From positions 1 through 10,624 of the forward strand of contig CAKPRW010000053.1 of the NCBI GenBank assembly GCA_934183045.1: a DNA stretch of 10,624 nucleotides, read 5' to 3'. Under the pieces are notes generated by a model that did not search any database, was not told the origin of the DNA, and saw only the letters and a list, made by a program, of their open reading frames with translations. The number at the start of each line of letters is the position of its first letter. Positions within the stretch are counted from its first letter, which is position 1. Positions 1 to 7,192 of this stretch are shown here, in pieces. The stretch is from an uncultured Clostridia bacterium (GTDB lineage Bacteria; Bacillota; Clostridia; TANB77; CAG-508). The position numbers and the translations under genes were made by a program.

Positions 1-73
1 TTGCAATGCCTTGAAACGCATATTTAAAACTACTTAAAATGTTTTTGCTTTTCATATCCAATTCTCTTTTCAT
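1..73 (-). CDS. dgkA: N-terminus of a probable diacylglycerol/undecaprenol kinase (DgkA), cut by window edge
   Basis: Only the first 24 codons are visible, reading MKRELDMKSKNILSSFKYAF and then QGIA before the window ends. The SFKYAFQGI stretch resembles the start of the small integral-membrane DgkA family of Gram-positive bacteria, which phosphorylates diacylglycerol or undecaprenol. The transmembrane helices and catalytic residues lie outside the window, so the name rests on this short motif. No good ribosome binding site precedes the ATG at 73. The second ATG at 55-53, giving MKSKNILSSF, has a weak AAAAGAGAA upstream and matches usual DgkA starts better, so the true start may be there. It is on the same strand as the fatty-acid operon but lies past a likely terminator. 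Confidence 0.5.
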   Translation of the reverse strand, partial: MKRELDMKSKNILSSFKYAFQGIA

Positions 74-88
74 AAAAATTTAATTTAT

Positions 89-109
89 AATAACATATAA
101 ATTGTTATT
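89..109. repeat. 7-bp inverted repeat upstream of the dgkA-like gene
   Basis: AATAACA (89-95) and TGTTATT (103-109) are perfect inverted copies separated by 7 bases. They lie 15 bases before the ATG at 73. The repeat could be an operator or a weak leader hairpin, but it is AT-only and may be chance. Confidence 0.25.
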
Positions 110-122
110 TTGCAAAATTATA

Positions 123-167
123 AAATTGCCAAAAAGACCCGGCCCTTTTGGCAACTTTTGGCAATTT
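123..167 (-). terminator. Hairpin terminator after fabI, with two competing stems
   Basis: On the minus strand, 12 bases after the fabI stop codon, the arm at 167-156 (AAATTGCCAAAA) pairs perfectly with the arm at 134-123 (TTTTGGCAATTT). The latter runs on into a T-rich stretch, as in a Rho-independent terminator. A second copy of the motif at 154-146 (TTGCCAAAA) can pair with the same 3' arm (134-126) around a GC-rich loop containing GGGCCGGGTC. The two stems are therefore mutually exclusive. On the plus strand the motif CTTTTGGCAA occurs twice in tandem (145-154 and 155-164). The likely role is to end the fatty-acid operon. Confidence 0.65.
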
Positions 168-179
168 ATTATTTTTTAG

Positions 180-953
180 TTATACTCCCATTATGTTGTA
201 TCCGTTGTCAGCATATATTGTCTGACCGGTTATACAATTTGACATTGGACTTAGTAAGAATGTTGCAACGTTTCCAATTTGTACTGTGGTAACATTTTTG
301 TGTAGTGGTGCTTTTTCTTCTACTATGTTTAGTATTGAATTAAAGTCTTTTATTCCTTTTGCTGATAATGTTTTTATTGGTCCTGCTGAAACACTATTTA
401 CACGTATTCCATCTTTTCCTAGATTTTCAGCTAAGTATCTGACACTTGATTCTAATGCTGCTTTTGCTATTCCCATTACATTATATCCTTCTAAAACTTT
501 TGTTGATCCATGATATGTTAATGTTATTATGCTTGCATTTTCATTTAACATATCAAGTTCTTTTGCTGTTCTTGATGCAAGTACAAATGAATAACAGCTT
601 ACATCACACGCATGTGATAATCCTTCTTTGCTTGTGTATATGAAATCGTTATGCAAATCTTCTGTGTTCGCATGTGCTATTGCATGAACTAACCCATCTA
701 TTTTTCCGTTTTCTTCTTTGATTTTTTTAAATGTATCTTTTACTAGTTCGTCTTCTGAGGCACCGTTTAATACATATGCTTTACTACCTTTAAATTCTGA
801 TATTAATTCTTCTATTTTGTTTTTGTTTTCTTCTCCCATATATGTAAAAATTAATTGAGCACCATTCTCATATGCAGCTTTTGCTATTCCAAATGCTATA
901 CTCCACTTATTTCTGATTCCCATTATTAATATTCTTTTATTTTCTAATAACAT
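180..953 (-). CDS. fabI: Enoyl-[ACP] reductase FabI
   Basis: NAD(P)H-dependent enoyl-ACP reductase of the short-chain dehydrogenase fold. It performs the last reduction of each elongation cycle in the cytosol. The 257-residue length is normal. The N-terminal nucleotide-binding region has the FabI-type GIRNKWSIAFGIA (12-24). The active-site pattern is Y147, Y157 and K164 in YNVMGIAK, matching the Tyr/Tyr-x6-Lys arrangement that separates FabI from FabL and FabG. The substrate loop SAGPIKTLSAKGI (189-201) is also characteristic. The start is the ATG at 953 with a perfect AGGAGG (966-961) seven bases upstream. It is the last gene of the operon, 55 bases after accA. Clostridial fab operons often carry the flavoprotein FabK instead, so FabI in this terminal position is a variant. 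FabI is the family targeted by triclosan. Confidence 0.95.
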   Translation of the reverse strand: MLLENKRILIMGIRNKWSIAFGIAKAAYENGAQLIFTYMGEENKNKIEELISEFKGSKAYVLNGASEDELVKDTFKKIKEENGKIDGLVHAIAHANTEDLHNDFIYTSKEGLSHACDVSCYSFVLASRTAKELDMLNENASIITLTYHGSTKVLEGYNVMGIAKAALESSVRYLAENLGKDGIRVNSVSAGPIKTLSAKGIKDFNSILNIVEEKAPLHKNVTTVQIGNVATFLLSPMSNCITGQTIYADNGYNIMGV

Positions 954-1008
954 TTTATTTCCTCCTAATTTATTATTAATTTGATCTTTTATAATGATCT
1001 CTTATTTT

Positions 1009-1822
1009 TTATTGTTCTATTATTTTGTATTCTCCCATATTTCTAAATTTTTGATATCTTTGTTCTATTATTTCGTCTTCTGACATGTTTTTAAATTCTT
1101 TAATAGCTTTTTGTATTTCTTTTTTTAGTTCTGTTGCTGTTATTTCGAATGATTCTTCAATGTCACCAATTGGTTCTTTAATTATTTTGTCAATAACTTT
1201 TAATTCATATAAGTCTTTTGCTGTTAACTTCATCTTTTCGGCAGCCTCTTTTGCTCTGCTTGCATCTTTCCATAAAATACTTGCATATCCTTCTGGAGAT
1301 AATATAGAGTATATTGCATTTTCTAACATAAATACTTTATTTCCAACTCCTATAGCCAAAGCTCCACCGCTTGACCCTTCACCTATTATAATAGAGATAA
1401 TTGGCACCCTTAGTTTTGCCATCTCAAGCATTGAACTGGCTATCGCCTCTCCGTTGCCCTCTTTCTTCCGCTTCTATTCCAGGATAAGCTCCTTTTGTAT
1501 CAATAAATGTTATAACCGGTCTTTTAAATTTGTCAGCTTGTTTCATAAATCTTATTGCTTTTCTATAACTTTCTGGATTTGGCATTCCGAAATTTCTTTC
1601 TATATTTTCTTTTGTATTTCTACCTTTTTGTTCTGCTATTACAGTATAATTTTGTTTTCCTATTTTAGCCAATCCACATACAATTGCTTTATCATCTTTA
1701 AAATTTCTATCTCCATGCAGTTCGATAAAGTCATCAAAAATATTTGCTATATAATCTAACGAAGTCTTTCTTTTTGGATTTCTTGCTATCTCAACTTTTT
1801 CCCATGCTGTATCTTTTTTCAT
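1009..1822 (-). CDS. accA: Acetyl-CoA carboxylase carboxyltransferase subunit alpha (AccA), interrupted by a +1 frameshift
   Basis: AccA pairs with AccD to transfer the carboxyl group from carboxybiotin to acetyl-CoA, giving malonyl-CoA. Frame 1 (1822-1424) carries AWEKVEIARNP, ELHGDR, then KGAYPGIEAEERGQ, and after CGG it runs into a TGA. The other frame continues seamlessly as EAIASS then MLEMAKLRVPI, IGEGSSGGALAIGVG and SPEGYASILWKDASRAKEAA, to a TAA at 1009. One extra base at about 1453 separates the halves. The joined product is about 270 residues with GQ-G-EAIA across the join, as is usual in this family. Nothing else in it is decayed. The start is ATG 1822, with AAAGGA eight bases upstream. 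A restart at ATG 1431, overlapping the TGA, is possible but would drop conserved residues. AccD lies 57 bases upstream. Confidence 0.88.
1013..1098 (-). repeat. Imperfect 38-bp direct repeat encoding the AccA C-terminus
   Basis: Positions 1013-1050 and 1061-1098 are similar in most positions, both beginning TGTTCTATTATTT on the plus strand. They encode FKNMSEDEIIEQ and FRNMGEYKIIEQ, two near-copies of a 12-residue segment at the extreme C-terminus of AccA, separated by RYQK. This looks like a local duplication that stayed in frame, although AccA proteins often end in a RYxKFRxxG-type tail anyway. Confidence 0.45.
1450..1459 (-). other. Putative +1 frameshift site in accA (GGG CAA C GGA)
   Basis: On the minus strand the frame reads GGG CAA CGG AGA and ends at a TGA nine codons later. 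Skipping the C of CGG gives GGG CAA GGA GAG GCG ATA, i.e. G-Q-G-E-A-I, the AccA family pattern. The in-frame CGG is at 1453-1451. It shares the context GG(G/A)-(C/A)AA-CGGA with the birA site. An SD-like GGAGAGG overlaps the site. Programmed frameshift, mutation and assembly error cannot be told apart from sequence alone. Confidence 0.5.
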
Positions 1823-1879
1823 ATCATTTTTCCTTTCTTTTAGAATTAATTGTTTTTTCTTTTATATTTTTATGTAAGT

Positions 1880-2716
1880 CTATTTATGAAAAAGTATTAA
1901 TTTATGTATAGTATCTTTCAGTTCTTCTCGTTTCACTATTTTATCAATAAATCCATGCTCTAATAAAAATTCTGACGTTTGAAAACCTTCTGGCAATTCT
2001 TCACCTATAGTTTGTTCAATGACTCTTTTCCCAGCAAATCCTATACTAGCTCCGGGTTCTGCTAGAACTATATCTGCTATGCTTGCAAAAGATGCTGTAA
2101 CTCCTCCATATGTCGGATCTGTTAATACAGATATATATAATATTCCCGCATCATTTAATTTTGATATAGCTGATGTTGTTTTTGCCATTTGCATCAAAGA
2201 AATTATACCTTCTTGCATTCTAGCTCCGCCAGATACACAAAATATTATTAAAGGTATTTTTAATTCTATCGCTTTTTCAATTGAATATGTTATTTTTTCT
2301 CCTACAACAACTCCCATACTTCCCATTAAAAATCCACTATCCATTACACATATTACAACATCTTCTCCATTTATTTTTCCAGTACCACATCCAACACCTT
2401 CTTGTATCCCTGTCTTTTTTCTTAGATTTTTTATTTTTTCTGGATAGTCTTCTAAATTCAAAGGATTTGTTGTATCTATATCTAAATCAAATCTTTTATA
2501 TGTATCTTTATCTATAATTGATTCTATTCGTTTATTTATATGCATTCTAAAATAAGCACCGCAATTTGGGCAAATACTATGATTTTCTCTTACAGTTTCT
2601 TTATATAGAATTTCTTTGCACTTATCACATTTTACCCATTTTCCTACTGGTATATCTACTTTGTTTTCTATTTTCTTTGCAGTCGCGTCTCTTTTTTTTA
2701 TTTTATCTACTATCAT
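1880..2716 (-). CDS. accD: Acetyl-CoA carboxylase carboxyltransferase subunit beta (AccD)
   Basis: Beta half of the carboxyltransferase. It acts with AccA in the cytosol to make malonyl-CoA. The 278-residue protein begins with the family's four-cysteine zinc ribbon, C30-x2-C33 and C49-x2-C52 (KCDKC and CPNCG). The crotonase-like core follows, with GSMGVVVGEK, the oxyanion-hole region SGGARMQEG, and SLMQMAKT. The C-terminal part contains DPTYGGVTASFA, EPGASIGFAG and a conserved RVIEQT. The start is ATG 2716, with GGAAGGA seven bases upstream. The 143-base gap before it is the longest in the operon and holds a 14-bp perfect palindrome, so this gene may have extra control. Nothing is missing. 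Confidence 0.96.
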   Translation of the reverse strand: MIVDKIKKRDATAKKIENKVDIPVGKWVKCDKCKEILYKETVRENHSICPNCGAYFRMHINKRIESIIDKDTYKRFDLDIDTTNPLNLEDYPEKIKNLRKKTGIQEGVGCGTGKINGEDVVICVMDSGFLMGSMGVVVGEKITYSIEKAIELKIPLIIFCVSGGARMQEGIISLMQMAKTTSAISKLNDAGILYISVLTDPTYGGVTASFASIADIVLAEPGASIGFAGKRVIEQTIGEELPEGFQTSEFLLEHGFIDKIVKREELKDTIHKLILFHK

Positions 2717-2778
2717 CTTATTTTCCTTCCGTATATCATTACATTCTATAAATTAAATATATATTTGATTTATAGTAA

Positions 2779-2792
2779 TTTAGTTAACTAAA
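2779..2792. promoter_or_regulatory. 14-bp perfect palindrome in the accC-accD gap
   Basis: TTTAGTTAACTAAA is perfectly self-complementary and lies 63 bases upstream of the accD start, in a 143-base AT-rich gap without any open frame of note. Its size and symmetry suit a dimeric repressor such as a MarR-family protein; the TTAGT...ACTAA ends recall, but do not match, the longer FapR box. A TATAAA lies downstream at about minus-strand 2774-2769, but I find no convincing -35 element. The role as an internal operator is inference. Confidence 0.35.
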
Positions 2793-2859
2793 ATGTTTAT
2801 ACATATTTTTAAACAATTTTTTAATATACATCTAAAATAATTTTATAATTATTAATAAA

Positions 2860-4200
2860 TTAAAAATGTAATTCTTTTTCTATGAACGATGTATCAAAAT
2901 TCCCTCTTAAAAAATTAGGATTTTTAATAATTTTAAATAAGAAATCAATATTTGTATCAATTCCTTCTATAACTGTTTCTTCTAAAGCTCTTTTCATTTT
3001 ACTAATTGCTTCATTTCTTGTATCCCCATAAGTTATTATTTTCATTATCATAGAATCGTAATTCGGAGGTATTGTATATCCTTCATATATTGCAGTATCT
3101 ATTCTTACTCCATTTCCTCCTGGCAAATTAATTCCTGTTATAGTACCAGGACATGGCATAAATTTTTTACCAGGATTTTCTGCATTAATTCTGCATTCTA
3201 TACTATGTCCTTTAAAGTTAACGTTCTTCTGTTTTATTTTTAGTTCCTCACCTGCAGCAATTTTTATTTGTGATTTTACAATGTCAATCCCTGTTCTCAT
3301 TTCAGTTATAGGATGTTCAACTTGTATTCTTGTATTCATTTCCATAAAGTAAAAATTTTTGTCACTATCTACTAAAAACTCAACTGTTCCACAACTTGTA
3401 TATCCTGATGCTTTTGCTGCTTTTATAGCAGCTTCTCCCATTTTGTTTCTTAGTTTATCATCAATTGCTGTTGACGGTGTTTCTTCTAAAACCTTTTGAT
3501 TTCTTCGCTGGATAGAGCAATCTCTTTCTCCTAAATGTATCACATTTCCATGTTCGTCTGCTAATATTTGAATTTCAACATGTCTTGGATTTCTTATGAA
3601 TTTTTCTACGTAAATATTATCATCATTAAACGATACTTTAGCTTCTTGTTTTACTATATTATAGTTTTTTTCTAATTCTTCTTCACTAGTTACAATCCTA
3701 ATTCCTTTGCCACCACCGCCAGCAGAAGCTTTTAACATTACTGGGTAACCTATTTTCTTACATATGTATGTAGCATCTTTTAATTCTTTTATACTTCCTT
3801 CTGATCCTGGTATTACAGGTACCCCTGCCTTTTTCATTAGCTCTTTAGCATTTGATTTATTCCCCATTAATTCGATTACTTTGTATGAAGGACCTATAAA
3901 TTTAATATTTGACTCTTCACATATTTTAGCGAAACTACTATTTTCAGATAAAAAGCCAAAACCAGGATGAATACTATCTGCACCTGTAATATTTGCCGCC
4001 TCTATTATATTTTTAAAATTAAGATAACTTTTAGTCGAATTAGCAGGTCCAATACAAACAGCCTCATCTGCTAATTTAACATGCATTGCATCCTTATCTA
4101 TATCCGAATATACCGCAACTGTTTTTATATTCATTTCTTTACATGCTCTAATTATTCTTACTGCTATTTCTCCTCTATTAGCAATTAATATTTTATTCAT
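2860..4200 (-). CDS. accC: Acetyl-CoA carboxylase, biotin carboxylase subunit (AccC)
   Basis: AccC uses ATP and bicarbonate to carboxylate the biotin carried by AccB. The 446-residue length is standard. The N-terminal domain starts KILIANRGEIAVRIIRACKE. The ATP-grasp domain has the glycine-rich loop GGGGKGI (161-167), ERDCSIQRRNQK (225-236), E274 in GTVEFLVD, and the metal/active-site cluster E287-x-N289-x-R291 in MEMNTRIQVEH. The bicarbonate-binding Arg is R337 in ECRINAE. The C-terminal domain ends with the usual PPNYDSMI (378-385) region. The start is ATG 4200 with AAGGA upstream. It sits 33 bases after fabZ. A CGA codon encodes the conserved first Arg of the QRRNQK motif, so CGA reads as arginine in this organism. 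Confidence 0.97.
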   Translation of the reverse strand: MNKILIANRGEIAVRIIRACKEMNIKTVAVYSDIDKDAMHVKLADEAVCIGPANSTKSYLNFKNIIEAANITGADSIHPGFGFLSENSSFAKICEESNIKFIGPSYKVIELMGNKSNAKELMKKAGVPVIPGSEGSIKELKDATYICKKIGYPVMLKASAGGGGKGIRIVTSEEELEKNYNIVKQEAKVSFNDDNIYVEKFIRNPRHVEIQILADEHGNVIHLGERDCSIQRRNQKVLEETPSTAIDDKLRNKMGEAAIKAAKASGYTSCGTVEFLVDSDKNFYFMEMNTRIQVEHPITEMRTGIDIVKSQIKIAAGEELKIKQKNVNFKGHSIECRINAENPGKKFMPCPGTITGINLPGGNGVRIDTAIYEGYTIPPNYDSMIMKIITYGDTRNEAISKMKRALEETVIEGIDTNIDFLFKIIKNPNFLRGNFDTSFIEKELHF

Positions 4201-4233
4201 ATAAATTGTCCTTTCTATAAACTCTAGTATAGT

Positions 4234-4656
4234 TTATACAACAGCAAATGTTAATTCTCCTTTTGCTACTATTTTCCCTTCAACTGTTGCTATTGCCTCA
4301 CCTACACCAATTGGCCCTTTTCTTTTGATGATTTTTACTTCTAATTTTAATTTGTCTCCTGGCACAACCATTTTCTTAAATTTCATTTTGTCTATTCCAC
4401 CAAATAAAGCATTTTTTCCTTTATTTTCTTCCATACTCAATATAGCTATTGCTCCTGTTTGTGCCAAACTTTCAGTTATTAACACTCCAGGCATTATAGG
4501 ATTACCAGGGAAATGTCCTTTAAAATACCATTCTTCTTTGCTTACATTCTTATAAGCAACTGCACTTTCTCCTGGTATATATTCTTCTACTTCATCAATC
4601 ATTAAAAACGGATCTCTTTGAGGTATTATTTTTTCAATATCTTTTTTATTTAACAT
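4234..4656 (-). CDS. fabZ: 3-hydroxyacyl-[ACP] dehydratase FabZ
   Basis: Hotdog-fold dehydratase that converts 3-hydroxyacyl-ACP to trans-2-enoyl-ACP in the cytosol. The 140-residue length is typical. The active-site His is H48 in GHFPGNPIMPGVL and the catalytic Glu is E62 in LITESLAQ, the standard FabZ pair. The N-terminal motif is PQRDPFLMID, where many homologues have PHRYPFLLID; as far as I know this variant is common in clostridia. The start is ATG 4656 with AAAGGAAAG upstream. It lies 23 bases after accB and 33 bases before accC, the normal clostridial accB-fabZ-accC arrangement. No fabA-like isomerase is seen, so unsaturated chains, if made, need another route. Confidence 0.96.
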   Translation of the reverse strand: MLNKKDIEKIIPQRDPFLMIDEVEEYIPGESAVAYKNVSKEEWYFKGHFPGNPIMPGVLITESLAQTGAIAILSMEENKGKNALFGGIDKMKFKKMVVPGDKLKLEVKIIKRKGPIGVGEAIATVEGKIVAKGELTFAVV

Positions 4657-4679
4657 TTTTACTTTCCTTTCGTTATGTA

Positions 4680-5123
4680 TTATTTTATTTTAAATAATGG
4701 TTTGCCATATTCAACACCGTCACCATCTTTAACTAATATTTCAGCTATTTCTCCATCAAATTCTGATTCTATTTCATTCATTAATTTCATTGCTTCAACA
4801 ATACAAAGTATATCTCCTTTAGAAACTTTTTCTCCAACATTAACATATGGTTTAGCTGTTGGTGATGGTTTCAAGTAAAATGTTCCTACCATTGGTGATT
4901 TAACTATTTTTTCTTCTGATATATTTTTATCTTCTGTATTATTTTGCATTTTTTCTATGCTGGTATCTTTTGAATTATCTTCTGTTTTCTCAACTACTTT
5001 AATAGTTTCTTTGTCTTCTTTCTTCATGCTAATTTTTGTACCATCTGGAAAGTCTATATCAATTGAAGATAATTTTGAGTTTCCCATATCTTCCATTAAT
5101 TGTTTAATTTTCTCATATTCCAT
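4680..5123 (-). CDS. accB: Biotin carboxyl carrier protein of acetyl-CoA carboxylase (AccB)
   Basis: Carrier subunit whose biotinyl-lysine shuttles carboxyl groups between AccC and the AccA/AccD pair. It has an N-terminal helix-strand segment, an acidic, Lys/Glu/Asn-rich linker (about 35-72), and a C-terminal biotinyl domain with VEAMKLMNEI, biotinylated at K113. The thumb segment FYLKPSPTAKPYV (82-94) is typical of acetyl-CoA carboxylase carriers. I choose the ATG at 5123 (147 residues) rather than the TTG at 5129. The AGGAG at 5137-5133 lies nine bases from the ATG but only three from the TTG. That ribosome binding site overlaps the TAG stop of fabF, which suggests translational coupling. 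BirA in the same operon is its modifying enzyme. Confidence 0.95.
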   Translation of the reverse strand: MEYEKIKQLMEDMGNSKLSSIDIDFPDGTKISMKKEDKETIKVVEKTEDNSKDTSIEKMQNNTEDKNISEEKIVKSPMVGTFYLKPSPTAKPYVNVGEKVSKGDILCIVEAMKLMNEIESEFDGEIAEILVKDGDGVEYGKPLFKIK

Positions 5124-5135
5124 ATACAATATCTC

Positions 5136-6377
5136 CTATTCTTTATATTTTTTAATAATAATACTTCCATTATGACCACCAAATCCTAAAGAATTAGACA
5201 TTACTATATTTAAATTTTTATGTCTTATTTCATTTGGCACTATATCTAAATCACATTCTTCATCTTTTTCTATATAATTAATTGTCGGAGGAATGATTTG
5301 TTCTGCAATTGCTTTTGTACATATTATAGCTTCAACACTTCCTGCAGCTCCTAGCAAATGTCCTGTATTTCCTTTTGTTGAACTTACACTTACCTTACTA
5401 CTCGCTTCACCAAATGCTTTTTTTATTGCCATTGTTTCACAATAATCATTTAAATGTGTTGAAGTCCCATGTGCGTTAATATATTCTATATCTTCTGGAT
5501 TAATATTAGCATCTTTAATAGCCCTTGTCATAGCTCTTGCAGCTCCTTCACCATCTGGTGATGGTGAAGTTATATGATAACTGTCTGATGTTGCTCCATA
5601 TCCTATAATTTCTCCATATATTTTTGCTTTTCTTGTTTTTGCATGTTCTAATTCTTCAAGAACTAATACTCCGGCTCCTTCTCCCATTACAAAGCCACTT
5701 CTTTCTTTATCAAATGGTATACTTGCTCTTTCTCTTTTTGTAGCATGGGTTAAAGCTTTCATATTTTCAAATCCTGCCATACCAAGTTCACAGATAGAAG
5801 CTTCTGTTCCTCCTGCTAATATAACATCTTCATAACCATATTTTATATTTCTGTACGCTTCTCCTATTGCATGTGTAGATGAAGCACATGCCGTTACTAT
5901 CGAAATTGATTCTCCTTTAAGGCCTAATTCTATTGCAATATTTCCTGCCGGCATATTATTAATTGCCATTGGTATAAACATTGGAGAAACTCTATTATTT
6001 CCTTTTTGTAAATTTGTCTCAGCTTGTTTTTGTATTGTTATTAATCCACCTATACCAGAACTAACAAATACTCCTACTCTTTCCAAATTAGTATTTTTAC
6101 TTGTAATCATACTGTCTTTAAACGCTTCTTTTGCAGCAATTATAGCAAATTGTGAGCTTCTATCTAGTCTTTTAGCCTGTTTAGTATCAAAATATTTTAA
6201 TGGATCATATTCTTTGACTTCCGCATCAAATAATGTTTTAAAATTTTCTGCATTAAATAATGATATTTTGTCAATTCCACACTTTTTTTCTTTTATCCCA
6301 TTCCATGTTTCTTCTATGTTTTTTCCTATTGGAGTTATTGCTCCTAATCCTGTTATTACAACTCTCTTTTCATTCAT
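5136..6377 (-). CDS. fabF: Beta-ketoacyl-[ACP] synthase II (FabF)
   Basis: Condensing enzyme that extends acyl-ACP with malonyl-ACP. The 413-residue length is normal for KAS II. The thiolase fold carries the Cys-His-His triad: C164 in VTACASSTHA, H303 in NAHGTSTHLND and H340 in STKGNTGHLLGAAG, with K335 in the last motif. GFGGHNGS near the C-terminus (398-405) is the usual glycine-rich loop. The start is ATG 6377, giving MNEKRVVITGLGAITPIG, with a weak AAAGGGAA upstream. An 80-base gap separates it from fabG and holds an AT-only inverted repeat. With no fabH in the window, FabF is the only condensing enzyme here, so it may matter for initiation if FabH is missing elsewhere. Confidence 0.97.
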   Translation of the reverse strand: MNEKRVVITGLGAITPIGKNIEETWNGIKEKKCGIDKISLFNAENFKTLFDAEVKEYDPLKYFDTKQAKRLDRSSQFAIIAAKEAFKDSMITSKNTNLERVGVFVSSGIGGLITIQKQAETNLQKGNNRVSPMFIPMAINNMPAGNIAIELGLKGESISIVTACASSTHAIGEAYRNIKYGYEDVILAGGTEASICELGMAGFENMKALTHATKRERASIPFDKERSGFVMGEGAGVLVLEELEHAKTRKAKIYGEIIGYGATSDSYHITSPSPDGEGAARAMTRAIKDANINPEDIEYINAHGTSTHLNDYCETMAIKKAFGEASSKVSVSSTKGNTGHLLGAAGSVEAIICTKAIAEQIIPPTINYIEKDEECDLDIVPNEIRHKNLNIVMSNSLGFGGHNGSIIIKKYKE

Positions 6378-6413
6378 TTAAATAATTCCCTTTCTTCTAA
6401 TCGTTAATTGTGA

Positions 6414-6448
6414 AAAATTTATTTACTTTACTAAAAGAAATAAATTTT
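6414..6448 (-). repeat. 11-bp AT-only inverted repeat between fabG and fabF
   Basis: AAAATTTATTT (6414-6424) and AAATAAATTTT (6438-6448) are perfect inverted copies with a 13-base loop, just upstream of the fabF ribosome binding site. In RNA this would be a weak AU-only hairpin, and in DNA a possible protein-binding site. Without G or C in the stem it is a poor terminator, and chance is plausible at this base composition. Confidence 0.3.
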
Positions 6449-6457
6449 ATTTCAAAC

Positions 6458-7192
6458 TTACATAAGCATTCCACCATCAACATTAATAATTTGGCCTGTA
6501 ATGTAATTGCTTTCTTCTGAAACCAAGAACTTTATTACATTTGCTACATCTTGAGGGGTTCCCATTCTTTTTAAAGGTATTGTTTTAGCAATTTCTTCTT
6601 TAATTTCATCTTTTAGCACATCTGTCATACTAGTTTCGATAAAACCTGGTGCAACACCATTTACAAGAATATTTCTAGATGCTACTTCTTTTGCCAAACT
6701 TTTTGTAAATCCTATTATTCCAGCTTTCGAAGCGGAATAATTTGTTTGCCCTGCATTTCCAGAAATTCCTACAACAGACGAAATATTGATTATTCTTCCA
6801 TGTCTTGCCTTCATCATATAAGCAATAACATTTTTTGTTACATTAAAAGTCCCAATTAAATTAACGTCAATAACATCTTCAAAGTCTTCTTTTTTCATTC
6901 TTGCGAGTAACATATCTCTAGTAATCCCAGCATTATTAATTAAAACATCTATATTTCCAAACTCGTTAATAGCTTCTTTTACAAAATTTTCACAATCACA
7001 AAAATTGGAAACATCTCCTTTTACAGTTAGACATTTAACATTATTTTTCTCAATTTCGCTTTTTAATTCTGTAAGTTCTGTATTTTCATTTCTATAATTA
7101 AGGACAATATTATATCCAATTTGTGATAATGTTAATGCAATTTGTTTTCCAATTCCTCTTGTTCCTCCGGTTATTAAGGCGACTTTACTCAT
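6458..7192 (-). CDS. fabG: 3-oxoacyl-[ACP] reductase FabG
   Basis: NADPH-dependent short-chain dehydrogenase that reduces 3-oxoacyl-ACP to 3-hydroxyacyl-ACP. It is 244 residues long, as usual. The Rossmann glycine motif is TGGTRGIG (8-15), NNAG is at 86-89, and the catalytic tetrad is N111, S139, Y152 and K156 (YSASK). PGFIETSM (about 182-189) and the terminal INVDGGMLM match the FabG pattern. The start is ATG 7192, seven bases after a perfect AGGAGG (7205-7200), inside the end of fabD. The ATGAGTAA overlap of eight bases implies translational coupling. Its position between fabD and fabF separates it from the many paralogous oxidoreductases of this fold. Confidence 0.96.
   Translation of the reverse strand: MSKVALITGGTRGIGKQIALTLSQIGYNIVLNYRNENTELTELKSEIEKNNVKCLTVKGDVSNFCDCENFVKEAINEFGNIDVLINNAGITRDMLLARMKKEDFEDVIDVNLIGTFNVTKNVIAYMMKARHGRIINISSVVGISGNAGQTNYSASKAGIIGFTKSLAKEVASRNILVNGVAPGFIETSMTDVLKDEIKEEIAKTIPLKRMGTPQDVANVIKFLVSEESNYITGQIINVDGGMLM

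Noticed and set aside
117..122. TATAAT on the minus strand as a promoter -10 for the dgkA-like gene
   Set aside because: The position 17 bases upstream is GC-rich (GGGCCG) with no -35-like sequence, and the hexamer overlaps the end of the terminator stem.
110..643. Short plus-strand frames opposite fabI and its terminator
   Set aside because: They are low-complexity antisense shadows; fabI on the other strand is unambiguous.
1009..1431. Independent C-terminal AccA protein starting at ATG 1431
   Set aside because: The SD-like sequence is 14 bases away, the conserved residues EAIASS between the halves would be lost, and they are intact in the shifted frame. Kept only as an alternative.
1085..1759. 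224-codon plus-strand frame opposite accA
   Set aside because: It is an antisense shadow of accA, rich in Phe, Ile and Ser as expected of the complement of an AT-rich gene, with no ribosome binding site or recognisable domain.
5124..5129. TTG at 5129 as the accB start
   Set aside because: Only three bases separate it from the AGGAG, whereas the ATG at 5123 has a nine-base spacing.
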